Made by a program: the position numbers and the translations under genes. From Paramacrobiotus metropolitanus (taxonomy: Eukaryota; Tardigrada; Eutardigrada; Parachela; Macrobiotidae): DNA of 64,000 nucleotides. Where the stretch lies: assembly GCF_019649055.1 (NCBI RefSeq), contig NW_026570407.1, forward strand, positions 62,001 to 126,000, given 5' to 3'. The notes under the pieces are model-generated. The model had not been told where the DNA came from. It saw only the letters and a list, made by a program, of their open reading frames with translations, and did no database searches. How positions within the stretch are numbered: the first letter of the stretch is position 1; each line of letters starts with the position of its first letter. Below, piece by piece: positions 21,173 to 29,214 of the stretch.

Positions 21173-23137
21173 CTAGGGCGTCCCGGTTGCGATTTCCTGT
21201 TTCTCAGGTTCGTCCGGTTCCGCCGAAGTGGTTGGACGGCTCCCGTTAGGGAGTGGCGAGGCTGGTCGGCCTCTTGCCCAACGTTGAGTCGAACGGGTCT
21301 GTATGGCCCGTATTACTGCTTCAACGCCGTCTCCACATAGAGGACAAGTCAGTTGGACTTCCTCCGCTGAAGGGTCCTGCTCGTTCTGGCTGGTGTCCCT
21401 TCGGTGGCCTCCCTGTTCAGGGTGTGGGCCATCATTGAAGCGCACTTTTGTCGCTATATGCGGTGCAGCTTCCGGCAATGGTTCCGGTATGGTCCTGACG
21501 TTAGTCAGGCTCAGGTCGTACTTTGGCCATATGCTGACGGTTAAGCCAGGATGTTGGGCCACTTGTCTTCGAAGTGTTATTATGTCATCGAAGAGTTCCG
21601 TGCACATCTTTTGGAGTGCTTTCGGGGCTTCCATGTGGTACTCTCTGTACTCCCACACTAGGGCTAGACGTTCGTCCTCCCATAAAGCTCCTTCTTGGAC
21701 CAAGTCATCCAGTTCTTGGGCGAATGGTCCATATTGTTCGGCAATCTGCGGCCACGTTAGTGGTGCGCCTTTTTCTTCAAGCCAGCCCTCTTCTAGGGCA
21801 AGGATCCGGCCAGCGCGGTATTCGAGGAAGTTTCTAACCCCCGTAAACCAAGTTTTGTATCGCTGGACCAGTTTCTCCTTAATTTCTCTGTCAGGCACCG
21901 GCCGTTGGCCCGGTGCCTCTGGTATCGGGATAGTCTTTACTATCCCGTGATTTGGCTTGAGTATGCCTGCACGGAATTGAGTCATGTAACGCTCGATTGC
22001 GTTATGGACGCGCAGCTCCCATATGAGGCTTTCAATGGTGTCCAGGCATTCCCAGCAGGTAGAAGGAGAACTCGTCGGGTGATCAAGCCGATTAACTCTC
22101 ACTTCATCATCGGGTCCCGGTGCCTCTGGTATCGGGATAGACTTTACCGCGTCCCAAACGATTTCTTCGTTTGGCTTGAGGATGAACGTAAACTTGGAGT
22201 GGAGATAGTCACAACCAAGTAGTACGTGCACGTCCGTTAACGTCGGTTGGACGAAGAACGTGTGGTGGCTCTTGTATCCCTGCAGTGTCACCGGTACGGT
22301 GCAGCAGTGGGAGACCACAAAGGCGGTTTGACCGCCAACACCAAGGATTTTGGTGTTCCGTCCTAATGGCTCCATTTTGATGCCATTGGCGGTGCAGAAT
22401 TGCTGGCTAATGAGGGATGTCTCCGCTCCGGTGTCCAGCATAGCGAGCGTGTGGACTAGTCCAATTTGGACTTTGTGTGTCCATGCTCTTACGGTCTTTG
22501 GTTTGCGGTTTTCGTCGAGACCAACTGTCACTTCCCGCATCACCGGTACAATGGGGATTAGCGACACTGGTCCTGGATCGTCAGGAGCGTACTGGGGTGA
22601 TGGAGGCTCCTGTTGGACGGACTCTTCCTGTGGTGATGTTTCCGCTACCCGTAGGGTCGAAAACATATTTTTGGTGTTTAGGAAGGTCCGTGAGCTGTTG
22701 ATAGTTCGCACCGTTGGTGTGGTGCCGAGCTGTCGTCCACCGGTCTGGGGCCAGCAGGTGCGGGGACTTGACGCCTCAAGAGGTTCGGCTGTCCAATCTT
22801 TTAAGGATCCGACCTCACTGTCCGTATCTTGTACGGACCATCCTTCCGGTGCGCTGTCGGAGGATGTGTCTGACGCCGATTGTGGATACGTCATGTTCGT
22901 GGTGCGACGTCTCGCTTTGCCACGTGTTCGGTTGGCCTTAGGGTTGGTTGAGGCTCCGAGTTTTGGGGATCGGTTGGCCTTAGGGTTAGTTGAGGCTCCG
23001 AAAAACGACTTGGTCGCCAGCTGAACGACTGTCGGCCTGGCATCATTTTTAGAGCCAGGTGGCTTAGGCGCTGGTTTGGCGCAAAGCCTGGATCCGCTAG
23101 TAGGCTGTTGAGCCATGTGGGTTAGTTTGGGATCCAT
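21173..23137 (-). CDS. Protease plus conserved linker domain of element 1
   Basis: The retropepsin active site is MLDTGAETSLIS (DTGA at residues 235-238, near 22424-22435). A flap and the LLGCDYL strand follow. After the protease come two copies of IPIPEAPG (about residues 334 and 401). About 200 residues then contain RYKTWFTGVRNFLEYRAGRI and LWEDERLALVWEYREYHM. These have counterparts in element 2 (56400-56650), so this is a shared domain of unknown function. A CPLCGDGVEA zinc-like pair is near the C-terminus. The frame is the same as Gag's, but TGA and TAG stops lie between them. Confidence 0.88.
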   Translation of the reverse strand: MDPKLTHMAQQPTSGSRLCAKPAPKPPGSKNDARPTVVQLATKSFFGASTNPKANRSPKLGASTNPKANRTRGKARRRTTNMTYPQSASDTSSDSAPEGWSVQDTDSEVGSLKDWTAEPLEASSPRTCWPQTGGRQLGTTPTVRTINSSRTFLNTKNMFSTLRVAETSPQEESVQQEPPSPQYAPDDPGPVSLIPIVPVMREVTVGLDENRKPKTVRAWTHKVQIGLVHTLAMLDTGAETSLISQQFCTANGIKMEPLGRNTKILGVGGQTAFVVSHCCTVPVTLQGYKSHHTFFVQPTLTDVHVLLGCDYLHSKFTFILKPNEEIVWDAVKSIPIPEAPGPDDEVRVNRLDHPTSSPSTCWECLDTIESLIWELRVHNAIERYMTQFRAGILKPNHGIVKTIPIPEAPGQRPVPDREIKEKLVQRYKTWFTGVRNFLEYRAGRILALEEGWLEEKGAPLTWPQIAEQYGPFAQELDDLVQEGALWEDERLALVWEYREYHMEAPKALQKMCTELFDDIITLRRQVAQHPGLTVSIWPKYDLSLTNVRTIPEPLPEAAPHIATKVRFNDGPHPEQGGHRRDTSQNEQDPSAEEVQLTCPLCGDGVEAVIRAIQTRSTQRWARGRPASPLPNGSRPTTSAEPDEPEKQEIATGTP

Positions 23138-23220
23138 GTGGGTTAGTGACTGTACAGGGGTTATGTCCGGCGGTTTAGGTTCCGGTCTTAAGTCAGGTGA
23201 GTTGCCGATACTCCCCGACC

Positions 23221-23427
23221 TTAAGCGTTTCCCGCGGTTGGGCTGGCCCGGTTGGGGCCGCCTCCGCTACCATTTGGCTTCACCAGCTGGTCCGGTATAG
23301 GTGGGAGCGCTGGCCTTTCATTGGCTGGCGTCTGGTATCCCTGTTTTGGACCATTCTGCCGGTTGCCGCCACCGGACCCATTTCCTGAGCCGGTGGACTG
23401 TCTTCGGCTGCCATTCCCCATTACCAC
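23221..23427 (-). other. Alternative reading frame at the Gag C-terminus
   Basis: A frame overlapping the end of gag is rich in Gly/Asn/Ser/Gln (GNGSRRQSTGSGNGSGGGN) and Pro. This is the composition expected after the CCHC knuckle and is seen in element 2's Gag. The annotated gag frame there is Trp/Arg-rich and atypical. A frameshift near 23430, programmed or mutational, would give Gag this tail and bring translation towards the protease frame. Confidence 0.5.
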
Positions 23428-26400
23428 GTTGTGGTCTGGGTTGTTTGGGTGGCACTAAGCCGAAGCGGTTAGGGTTTGCTGACCCGGTAGGGTAGCCCTT
23501 TGTGTAACGGCTTCGCCAATCCAAGTACCATTTTCGGTTTGGATTTTCGCCGTATGGCCTGTTTGCATAGCCACAGCCTTCGGTTGTGTGGTTTCCCCAC
23601 AGGCAGTGGCTGCAAGTGATTATTCCATCTTTGGCCCATCGTTCGAACATGCGCTCGACTCGGTCAATGTACATGTCCTCTTGTCTGCGGGCCTCTTCCG
23701 GGCTCAGAGTCTGGCGTTGGCCACTCTGGCCTCCTGGGCTTCGGTTTTGTCCCCCAGGGCTATTGCCGCCTTGGCTTCCGGTGAAGCTGGCGTTTTGGCC
23801 CTTGGAGAACTTGCCCTTTGGTCCTCCGCCGCTATTGCCCTGGCTGTAGCCATAGTTGCCCTGGTTTCGGGCCTGGCCATAGCCGCCAGTACCGCCGTTG
23901 GGCGGTGTAGACCCACGTTGTGGGGAGGCCAAGTTCAAGGCCGCGATGGCGGCGTATGTTGCCTCAATTTGGGCTTGCGTAGCCTGCGGGGGATAAGGTG
24001 CCGGTTGTTGTGGTACGACTTGGGCTAGTGGCGTTTGTATGGCCGTTCGGATTGTTGGGTATCCGCGGCCTGCCTTTCCCTCGTACTCCGGCTTTCCCAT
24101 GGTATATTGCCGGACATAGTCCCGGAATTCTGCCGGTGACTTTGGTATCCGGATGTCCAGAGCGCGGCGCAGTTCTGGCTCTTTCACATTCTCCCTCAGG
24201 AAGTGGAGGGTCATGGTGTCGTCCAAGCCAGCGCGCGTCTGGAGAGTCAGCATGGCGTCATAATACTGCTCAGGGGTTTCGGTCAAGTGTTGATAGTACC
24301 GATGGGTAATTTCCCCCATGGCAGTGGCCTGCTGATTATCATCACCATATCGAGTGGCAAACTTCTGGAGCCACTCCTCCACTGTCCAGCCATCCTCATC
24401 TTCGCGGTTGGCTTGGCCAGTGTACCATTCCTTTACGGGGTCCGATAGGGCCATGTAAATGCGGCTCATAAAGTCTGGATCTGGTTTGTTCAGATCGGAC
24501 GACTGCTTACAGATCCGTCGGACCTGTGCAAGCCATCCTTTCACCATAGTTTTGTTGCCGTCAAATTTTGGCAACACGGTGCGGACTTGAGCTCTCGCGG
24601 TGGCTTTACCCATCTCTTGGGCCATTTCCTTGATTTGCTCTCTGGTTGAGAGAGCTGGACTGACCGGTGGTGACGGGGCAGGTGTTAGCTGCAGTGGTAT
24701 CTGCGGCACCTGCTGGGGTTGAGCCAACATTCGCTGTCCCGGTATAAGCTGGATGGCCCCGTTGGACGCCATCCATGCGTATGCTCCATTCGGGAGCTGG
24801 ACCAACATGGGCGCATTTTGGCCCTGGCCTGGTTGGGCTGCTGGTCCTGGTGGCATGGCCGCTGTTGGCGGTATGCCTGGTGGGTTGGGCACGTTTTGGC
24901 CCGTGGGCGTGGTTTGGCCCATCTGCGGCTGAGCTTGGCCCGTTGGGGCTGCCGCCGTGGTAGGAGGGCCAAATAGGCTTAGTTGGCCTACTAGTGGTGG
25001 TTGCACCGTTGGTGTACCACTTTGGCCTCCCATCTGTCCTTGTGTGGCTGGTGGCCCGAACATTGGGCTCGGCAGGCTGGTCCGGTTTGGATCCATGCCG
25101 CTGGTGTGAGCCTGGCTTGTAGCCGGGTGTGGACTAAAAGTGAAGTCCATGTTCGGGAATATGGACGGATACAACGACGGATACTGTGGCCTTGACCCAA
25201 AGTAGTTGTGGCTGGGTATTGCCTGGCTTGGGTCGAAGCCTGGCCCGCTTGACGTAGACGGATGAGTCTGCGTTGCGGGTGTCACTATCGTCGTTGGACC
25301 GATAGTGGCTGATGTAGTGACCGGGACTGGTGGTGGCGGCAGCGTTACTGTCGCCGTTGATGATCCCTGGTTCACTGGGCTGGGAGGCGTAGGTATGGTT
25401 GGCCCCGTTGGGGGATGTCCAACCGATGGTCCTTCCACAGCCATATTCGCTTGGTAATGCTGCTGATGATACACTGGCTCTCGGTAGAAGCGTTGGCCCT
25501 GCCGCAGAGCCTCGTCGACTTTGTCTTGTCGACGTTGTGTATCCGAGTCCGGAAAGGTATGATAGGATGGTGGTTCCGCGGACATCTCAGAATGTAAGTT
25601 CTGGAGATGCGATTTCTCCGCGTCTAAGCAGGCGTTTTCCGTGCTTAGCCTTTCCAGGTCCTCGTTCAGTTCGGTTATTCGTTGGGTGGCCGCCTGGTAA
25701 TCTTTGACCAGGCCAGCGTTATTGGCCTCCAAGGTGATGATCCGGTCGTGTTGGCCCTGGATCACCTGTTTGGCTTGGTTGAAGGCCTGCTCCAGTTGGA
25801 CAAAGTTTTGGTGTCCAATGGCGCTGTTCTGCTCAAGTTGGACCCGAATGGTTGATTCGGTCTTGAGCTGGCTCTGGAGGGCAACGATCTGTTGCTGGAG
25901 TTGCACGTTCTGTGCCTCCTTCTGTTGAACCGTTTGGCTCAACAGTCCTCCTTGTTGAATCGTCTTCATGAGATTTTGGTGGCTCTCATAAAGAAGATTG
26001 TAGCCGTTCCGCAGGCGATTGATTTCGTCCTGCAGGTTGGCCAAGTCGTCGGTAAGACGCTCATTTTCATTCGAGAGGCGGTCCGCCTCTGAATCGGTTT
26101 CATCGATTGTGGTCCGGGCCGCAGTCAGGTCATCCCTGGCTTTGGCCAGCTCAGTCCTCGTAGAGGTGAGCAAAGCTTCAAGTCCCGCCACAGCCATTTC
26201 TAGGCTGTGGATTGTCCTGCCGAGCTGGTCCCGCTCAGCATTGGGACATGGTGACAACTTGAGCTGGGTTAGCTCAAGTTGGGTCTGGGCCAGTATGGCC
26301 GAGACACGTTTAGCCTCTGCGTCCGATTGGACCGCAAGGTCTTTGTGTTTAGAGACTTCGTCCTGCATCCAACGTTCGGATGCCAGGGCGGCCTCTGCTA

Positions 26401-27385
26401 TGTCCGCCAGCTGTTTGGTCAGGTCCCGTACTGTGGTCCGAAGTTGGTCGACTTCGTCGATCTCCTCGGGCCGGGTTGCCTGGATCAGCTTTGGCGGGGT
26501 GACGCTGGCGCTGTTTATGTCCCAGGCGGGCTGATTAAGGTCCATCCTGGCTGTGGCCCTGTTTAATTGTGCCAGGTCCACAATTGGCTCTTGGTCCGGT
26601 TTGGACGGGCCAGACGCGCCGATGACGTCATTGGTCGGCGATGGCGTTGTATGGGTTGAGCCATCGACTTCAAACATGATTGGCGATTGACTCACGGGCT
26701 GTTGGCCCTGGTCATGTGCCTTTGGACCAGCCTTTTTGGCTTGGCCCTTTGCCTTGCGTCCACCTTTGGCCACCGTTGGTGCCTCAGGTTGGATCTGGTC
26801 CGAGCCCGATAGGGTTGGACGTGTTATCAGACCCTGGACGTCAAGGTTGGACCGGGCCAAGTCGTTTGGCCCTGGTCCATCAATGCGTGTCTTGTCCTCA
26901 CTTGTGGCCGCTGTTGGCGCCTCAAGTTGGACTTGGCCCGGACCAGGTATGGCCGGTTGTTGTGCCAAGTCCCGAGGGACACTGTTGGCCTGGGCCGTCC
27001 TATCGGCACCAGGTTGGCTGTCCTGAGGCTGGTTGGCCTCGGACAACTCGTCGGATGCCTCCAGGAATGTGTCGTCCCGGGTGGCGTCCAGACTTTCGTC
27101 GCTGGTCTCCAGGTCAGCCGGCAGGATTTGTTTGTCCCGCCTGGCCCTGGCCTCGACCGAACTCGTAGAGCCGGCCGAGTTTGGCTCGTCTGGGTCAGAG
27201 CTGGTTGGCCTGGCGCTACGAAGCCCGTAAGGCCCCGTTGGTTGGCGCATGGCGTAGTTCTTCCCGCGAGGCCGGGTGTATTCGTTTGGCTGGCGCCCGT
27301 CCATAGGACTAAGCAATCTCCGTTGGAGTTGCTCATGGCTGGTGTAAGGCATCACCTTGGCCAAGGCGCTTTGAGTTTGGCCCAT
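23318..27385 (-). CDS. Giant retrovirus-like Gag of element 1
   Basis: 1355 residues; the ATG at 27383-27385 is in a good CCATGG context. The N-terminus MGQTQS fits an N-myristoylation site (Gly2, Ser6). Residues about 308-600 are a long coiled coil (TTVRDLTKQLADIAEAAL onward). PPSY at 605-608 is a PPxY-type late-domain motif. Residues about 640-930 are Pro/Gln/Gly-rich. The capsid region is about 930-1100 (VLPKFDGNKTMVKGWLAQV, WTVEEWLQKFATRYGD). A CCHC knuckle (CX2CX4HX4C) is at about 1258-1271. Gag assembles the particle and binds RNA. The combination of membrane anchor, late motif, capsid and knuckle resembles budding retroviral Gag more than ordinary Gypsy Gag, which is usually 300-500 residues. 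Confidence 0.88.
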   Translation of the reverse strand: MGQTQSALAKVMPYTSHEQLQRRLLSPMDGRQPNEYTRPRGKNYAMRQPTGPYGLRSARPTSSDPDEPNSAGSTSSVEARARRDKQILPADLETSDESLDATRDDTFLEASDELSEANQPQDSQPGADRTAQANSVPRDLAQQPAIPGPGQVQLEAPTAATSEDKTRIDGPGPNDLARSNLDVQGLITRPTLSGSDQIQPEAPTVAKGGRKAKGQAKKAGPKAHDQGQQPVSQSPIMFEVDGSTHTTPSPTNDVIGASGPSKPDQEPIVDLAQLNRATARMDLNQPAWDINSASVTPPKLIQATRPEEIDEVDQLRTTVRDLTKQLADIAEAALASERWMQDEVSKHKDLAVQSDAEAKRVSAILAQTQLELTQLKLSPCPNAERDQLGRTIHSLEMAVAGLEALLTSTRTELAKARDDLTAARTTIDETDSEADRLSNENERLTDDLANLQDEINRLRNGYNLLYESHQNLMKTIQQGGLLSQTVQQKEAQNVQLQQQIVALQSQLKTESTIRVQLEQNSAIGHQNFVQLEQAFNQAKQVIQGQHDRIITLEANNAGLVKDYQAATQRITELNEDLERLSTENACLDAEKSHLQNLHSEMSAEPPSYHTFPDSDTQRRQDKVDEALRQGQRFYREPVYHQQHYQANMAVEGPSVGHPPTGPTIPTPPSPVNQGSSTATVTLPPPPVPVTTSATIGPTTIVTPATQTHPSTSSGPGFDPSQAIPSHNYFGSRPQYPSLYPSIFPNMDFTFSPHPATSQAHTSGMDPNRTSLPSPMFGPPATQGQMGGQSGTPTVQPPLVGQLSLFGPPTTAAAPTGQAQPQMGQTTPTGQNVPNPPGIPPTAAMPPGPAAQPGQGQNAPMLVQLPNGAYAWMASNGAIQLIPGQRMLAQPQQVPQIPLQLTPAPSPPVSPALSTREQIKEMAQEMGKATARAQVRTVLPKFDGNKTMVKGWLAQVRRICKQSSDLNKPDPDFMSRIYMALSDPVKEWYTGQANREDEDGWTVEEWLQKFATRYGDDNQQATAMGEITHRYYQHLTETPEQYYDAMLTLQTRAGLDDTMTLHFLRENVKEPELRRALDIRIPKSPAEFRDYVRQYTMGKPEYEGKAGRGYPTIRTAIQTPLAQVVPQQPAPYPPQATQAQIEATYAAIAALNLASPQRGSTPPNGGTGGYGQARNQGNYGYSQGNSGGGPKGKFSKGQNASFTGSQGGNSPGGQNRSPGGQSGQRQTLSPEEARRQEDMYIDRVERMFERWAKDGIITCSHCLWGNHTTEGCGYANRPYGENPNRKWYLDWRSRYTKGYPTGSANPNRFGLVPPKQPRPQRGNGEWQPKTVHRLRKWVRWRQPAEWSKTGIPDASQ

Positions 27386-28397
27386 GGTATTGGGACTTAG
27401 GTAAATCTTTGGTCTTGGTCCGGACCGGAACGGGTTGGATCGCTGTCGGTGCTGGTCAGGTACGCTAGAGCTCAGGTTTAGCGTTAGCTTCCTATGGCCC
27501 TATGTTACGTTACCGACCAGTGTGACGTCAGTTACAAAATGGTCTTGCAAAAAGCTCTACGTCACGAGTAGCGTGCCGTGAGCAAAAATTGCAAAAAAAG
27601 TATGAGTCACTATGACTATTATAACACGGGGAAGTTTCCCACGCGTTCTGATTGGTCAGAAATTTATGGAAAATAACCACGCTGACGTCACGCGACTTTT
27701 CGCGAAAATTCCGGCTGGACAAAATGGCGGTTGTTTTTCGCCGATAATTCGTTAAAAATTATGGAAAAATTTTTCGAGAGTTCTGTTCTATTTTTCTAGG
27801 ACAGAATTTTACGAGGAATCCGAGAAAGCAACTTCTATGCAAATCGGACTTAAGGTTCAAAAGTTATGCAGGGTTAAAGTTACGGGTTCTTCCGAAAACC
27901 TCGAATTTTTCAAAGTTCTACGAAAGCCCTACGACGCCACAGCAGGTCTTACCGGTCGTTTTTCGATCCAAACTGCTGCTCCGTCGTTCCACTTCACCCT
28001 TTTCAACCGTAAGGGCCGCAGCGCACCCGATAGGGCGTAATGGGGTTACAGGACCGTACCGAACGCAGTTTTTGCGCCGGGAGCCAAAGCTGCGGGAGGC
28101 CCACTTATGAGCCTGACCCGTATTAACGCAACCCGGTAGGGCGCTTATTTGGTAAACTGCGACGTACCCAACTCAGTTTTTGAGCGGGGAGCCAAAGCTG
28201 CGGGGGACCTACTTATAGGCACCGACCCGTATGAATAATCCGTCGCGCAGCAGACTTCCAATGAAGCCTGTATGATGCAGGGGATGATGGTCGCGGGTTT
28301 GCTGGCCTACTTATAGGCAATCAGCGTAGTTCGACCGATTATGCCTTCACTGGGGATCAGAGGTTCCAGGAAAGAAAACCGAGCGAATCTGCTACCA
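27386..28397 (-). other. 5' leader of element 1
   Basis: About 1 kb of untranslated RNA leader lies between the 5' LTR and gag. Two diverged direct repeats of about 60 bp (28061-28121 and 28170-28230) share GGAGCCAAAGCTGCGGG, CTTAT-GGC and GACCCGTAT parts. A third partial copy (CCTACTTATAGGCA) is near 28308. Such leader repeats could belong to a packaging or dimerisation signal, but that is inference. Confidence 0.7.
28379..28397 (-). promoter_or_regulatory. Primer-binding site of element 1, tRNA-iMet-like
   Basis: Directly after the 5' LTR the coding strand reads TGGTAGCAGATTCGCTCGG. The first ten bases match the complement of the 3' end of animal initiator-Met tRNA (TGGTAGCAGA). The match then ends. 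Element 2 has a longer match, TGGTAGCAGAGC, at 47537. Confidence 0.7.
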
Positions 28398-28779
28398 TGT
28401 CAGATATGACACAGAAGCAGAACGAAAAGTGGGGCAAATATCGCCTTTATTGGGAACAATAAAGCAACCACAAACAAACACAGAAAACCAATGCGGTATC
28501 ACTGTGGAAAAAGTAGCTGCGAGCGCGCAAGTCAGTAAAATGGTAATGATGCAGCGTGCTGCGGGTACGCAACAGCTGATGCCGTAAAGCATGGGATCGC
28601 TCGTAGGCGCTGGGCTACGCCCCCAAGAGTGCGGAAATGCGCTGATTGGTCAGCGTAGACAAAGTATACGCTGAGTGAGCAGCGTAATAGCGCGGCACGA
28701 ATGGAGTAGCCGTGCGCGAGCGGGCGACAGAGCAAAGCCACAAGAGGTGTCTACCGCCTCGAGTGTGCGGTCTCTGACA
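28398..28779 (-). repeat. 5' LTR of element 1
   Basis: 382-bp copy of the LTR at 11226-11607, with AATAAA on the coding strand at 28446-28451. Transcription should start within it and run leftward. Confidence 0.93.
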
Positions 28780-28999
28780 AATGTTAGTTTCAAGTAATTT
28801 TTTTAATAGTACATATACGAAAAAGCAAAGACTAACGCATTATAAAGAGCTCGCGAAGCGCAAACGGCAGAGTAAATGCAAATGCAACGTTCCCAATGTA
28901 ATCGCGTTGGTGCCACTCGTCAGTATTAACTGCATCAAACAAAAGATCCTTTCCAGTGAGACCAAATAACACAAGGCAGTCGAACCATTAACCAGCAAT

Positions 29000-29214
29000 T
29001 TAAAGCTGCTCGCCGCTGTCCTTTGGGATATCCGCAGCGCAGCACATGCCCCACCTTGGAGTTGCCATCTGACTTTCCATGGTCACCCACGTATTGGCGA
29101 ATACGTCGTAAACTTCCATAACTTTCTGAGTAATCCTGGAATAACCACCCAGGACGTAGATTTTATCTCCGTAGCAGCACGCTTTGGAGGAATATGCCGG
29201 GCGACTCACTGCAC
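29000..29214 (-). pseudogene. Orphan terminal Kelch exon
   Basis: After an acceptor (TGGTTTGTAG), the minus strand encodes one Kelch blade, ACCYGDKIYVLGGYSRI with a VYDVFANTWVTMESQM part, and a C-terminus ending at a TAA (29000-29002). It aligns with the last exon of the intact gene at 38861-39087. No matching upstream exons lie between it and 30941, so it is a detached exon of a lost Kelch gene. Element 1 inserted about 220 bp downstream of it. Confidence 0.65.

Larger units (their letters stand above)
11222..28783 (-). mobile_element. Complete 17.55-kb Ty3/Gypsy-type LTR retrotransposon (element 1) with AATG duplicates
   Basis: LTRs at 11226-11607 and 28398-28779 are both 382 bp and look identical throughout. 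They start TGTCAG and end CTGACA. AATG directly precedes the left LTR (11222-11225) and directly follows the right one (28780-28783), a 4-bp target duplication. Coding order on the minus strand is Gag, protease, RT-RNase H, integrase (Ty3/Gypsy order), then an extra proline-rich ORF. Identical LTRs, intact termini and long open frames indicate a recent insertion. At 17.5 kb it is far longer than typical Gypsy elements of 5-10 kb. The excess is in the Gag, the PR-RT linker, the extra ORF and the 3' noncoding part. Confidence 0.93.

Noticed and set aside
21303-21950. 215-codon plus-strand ORF
   Set aside because: Antisense shadow of the PR-RT linker; no domain features.
22050-22450. Gag and protease of element 1 as two independent genes
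   Set aside because: They share one frame and strand in a standard Pol order, so they are treated as parts of a polyprotein system rather than host genes.
22350-23024. 224-codon plus-strand ORF inside element 1
   Set aside because: Antisense to the protease ORF, which has the DTGA site and a conserved counterpart in element 2.
11668-28140. TTAGGG-containing words as telomere-like DNA
   Set aside because: They are scattered single copies inside a longer CCCGTTAGGG word, never in tandem.
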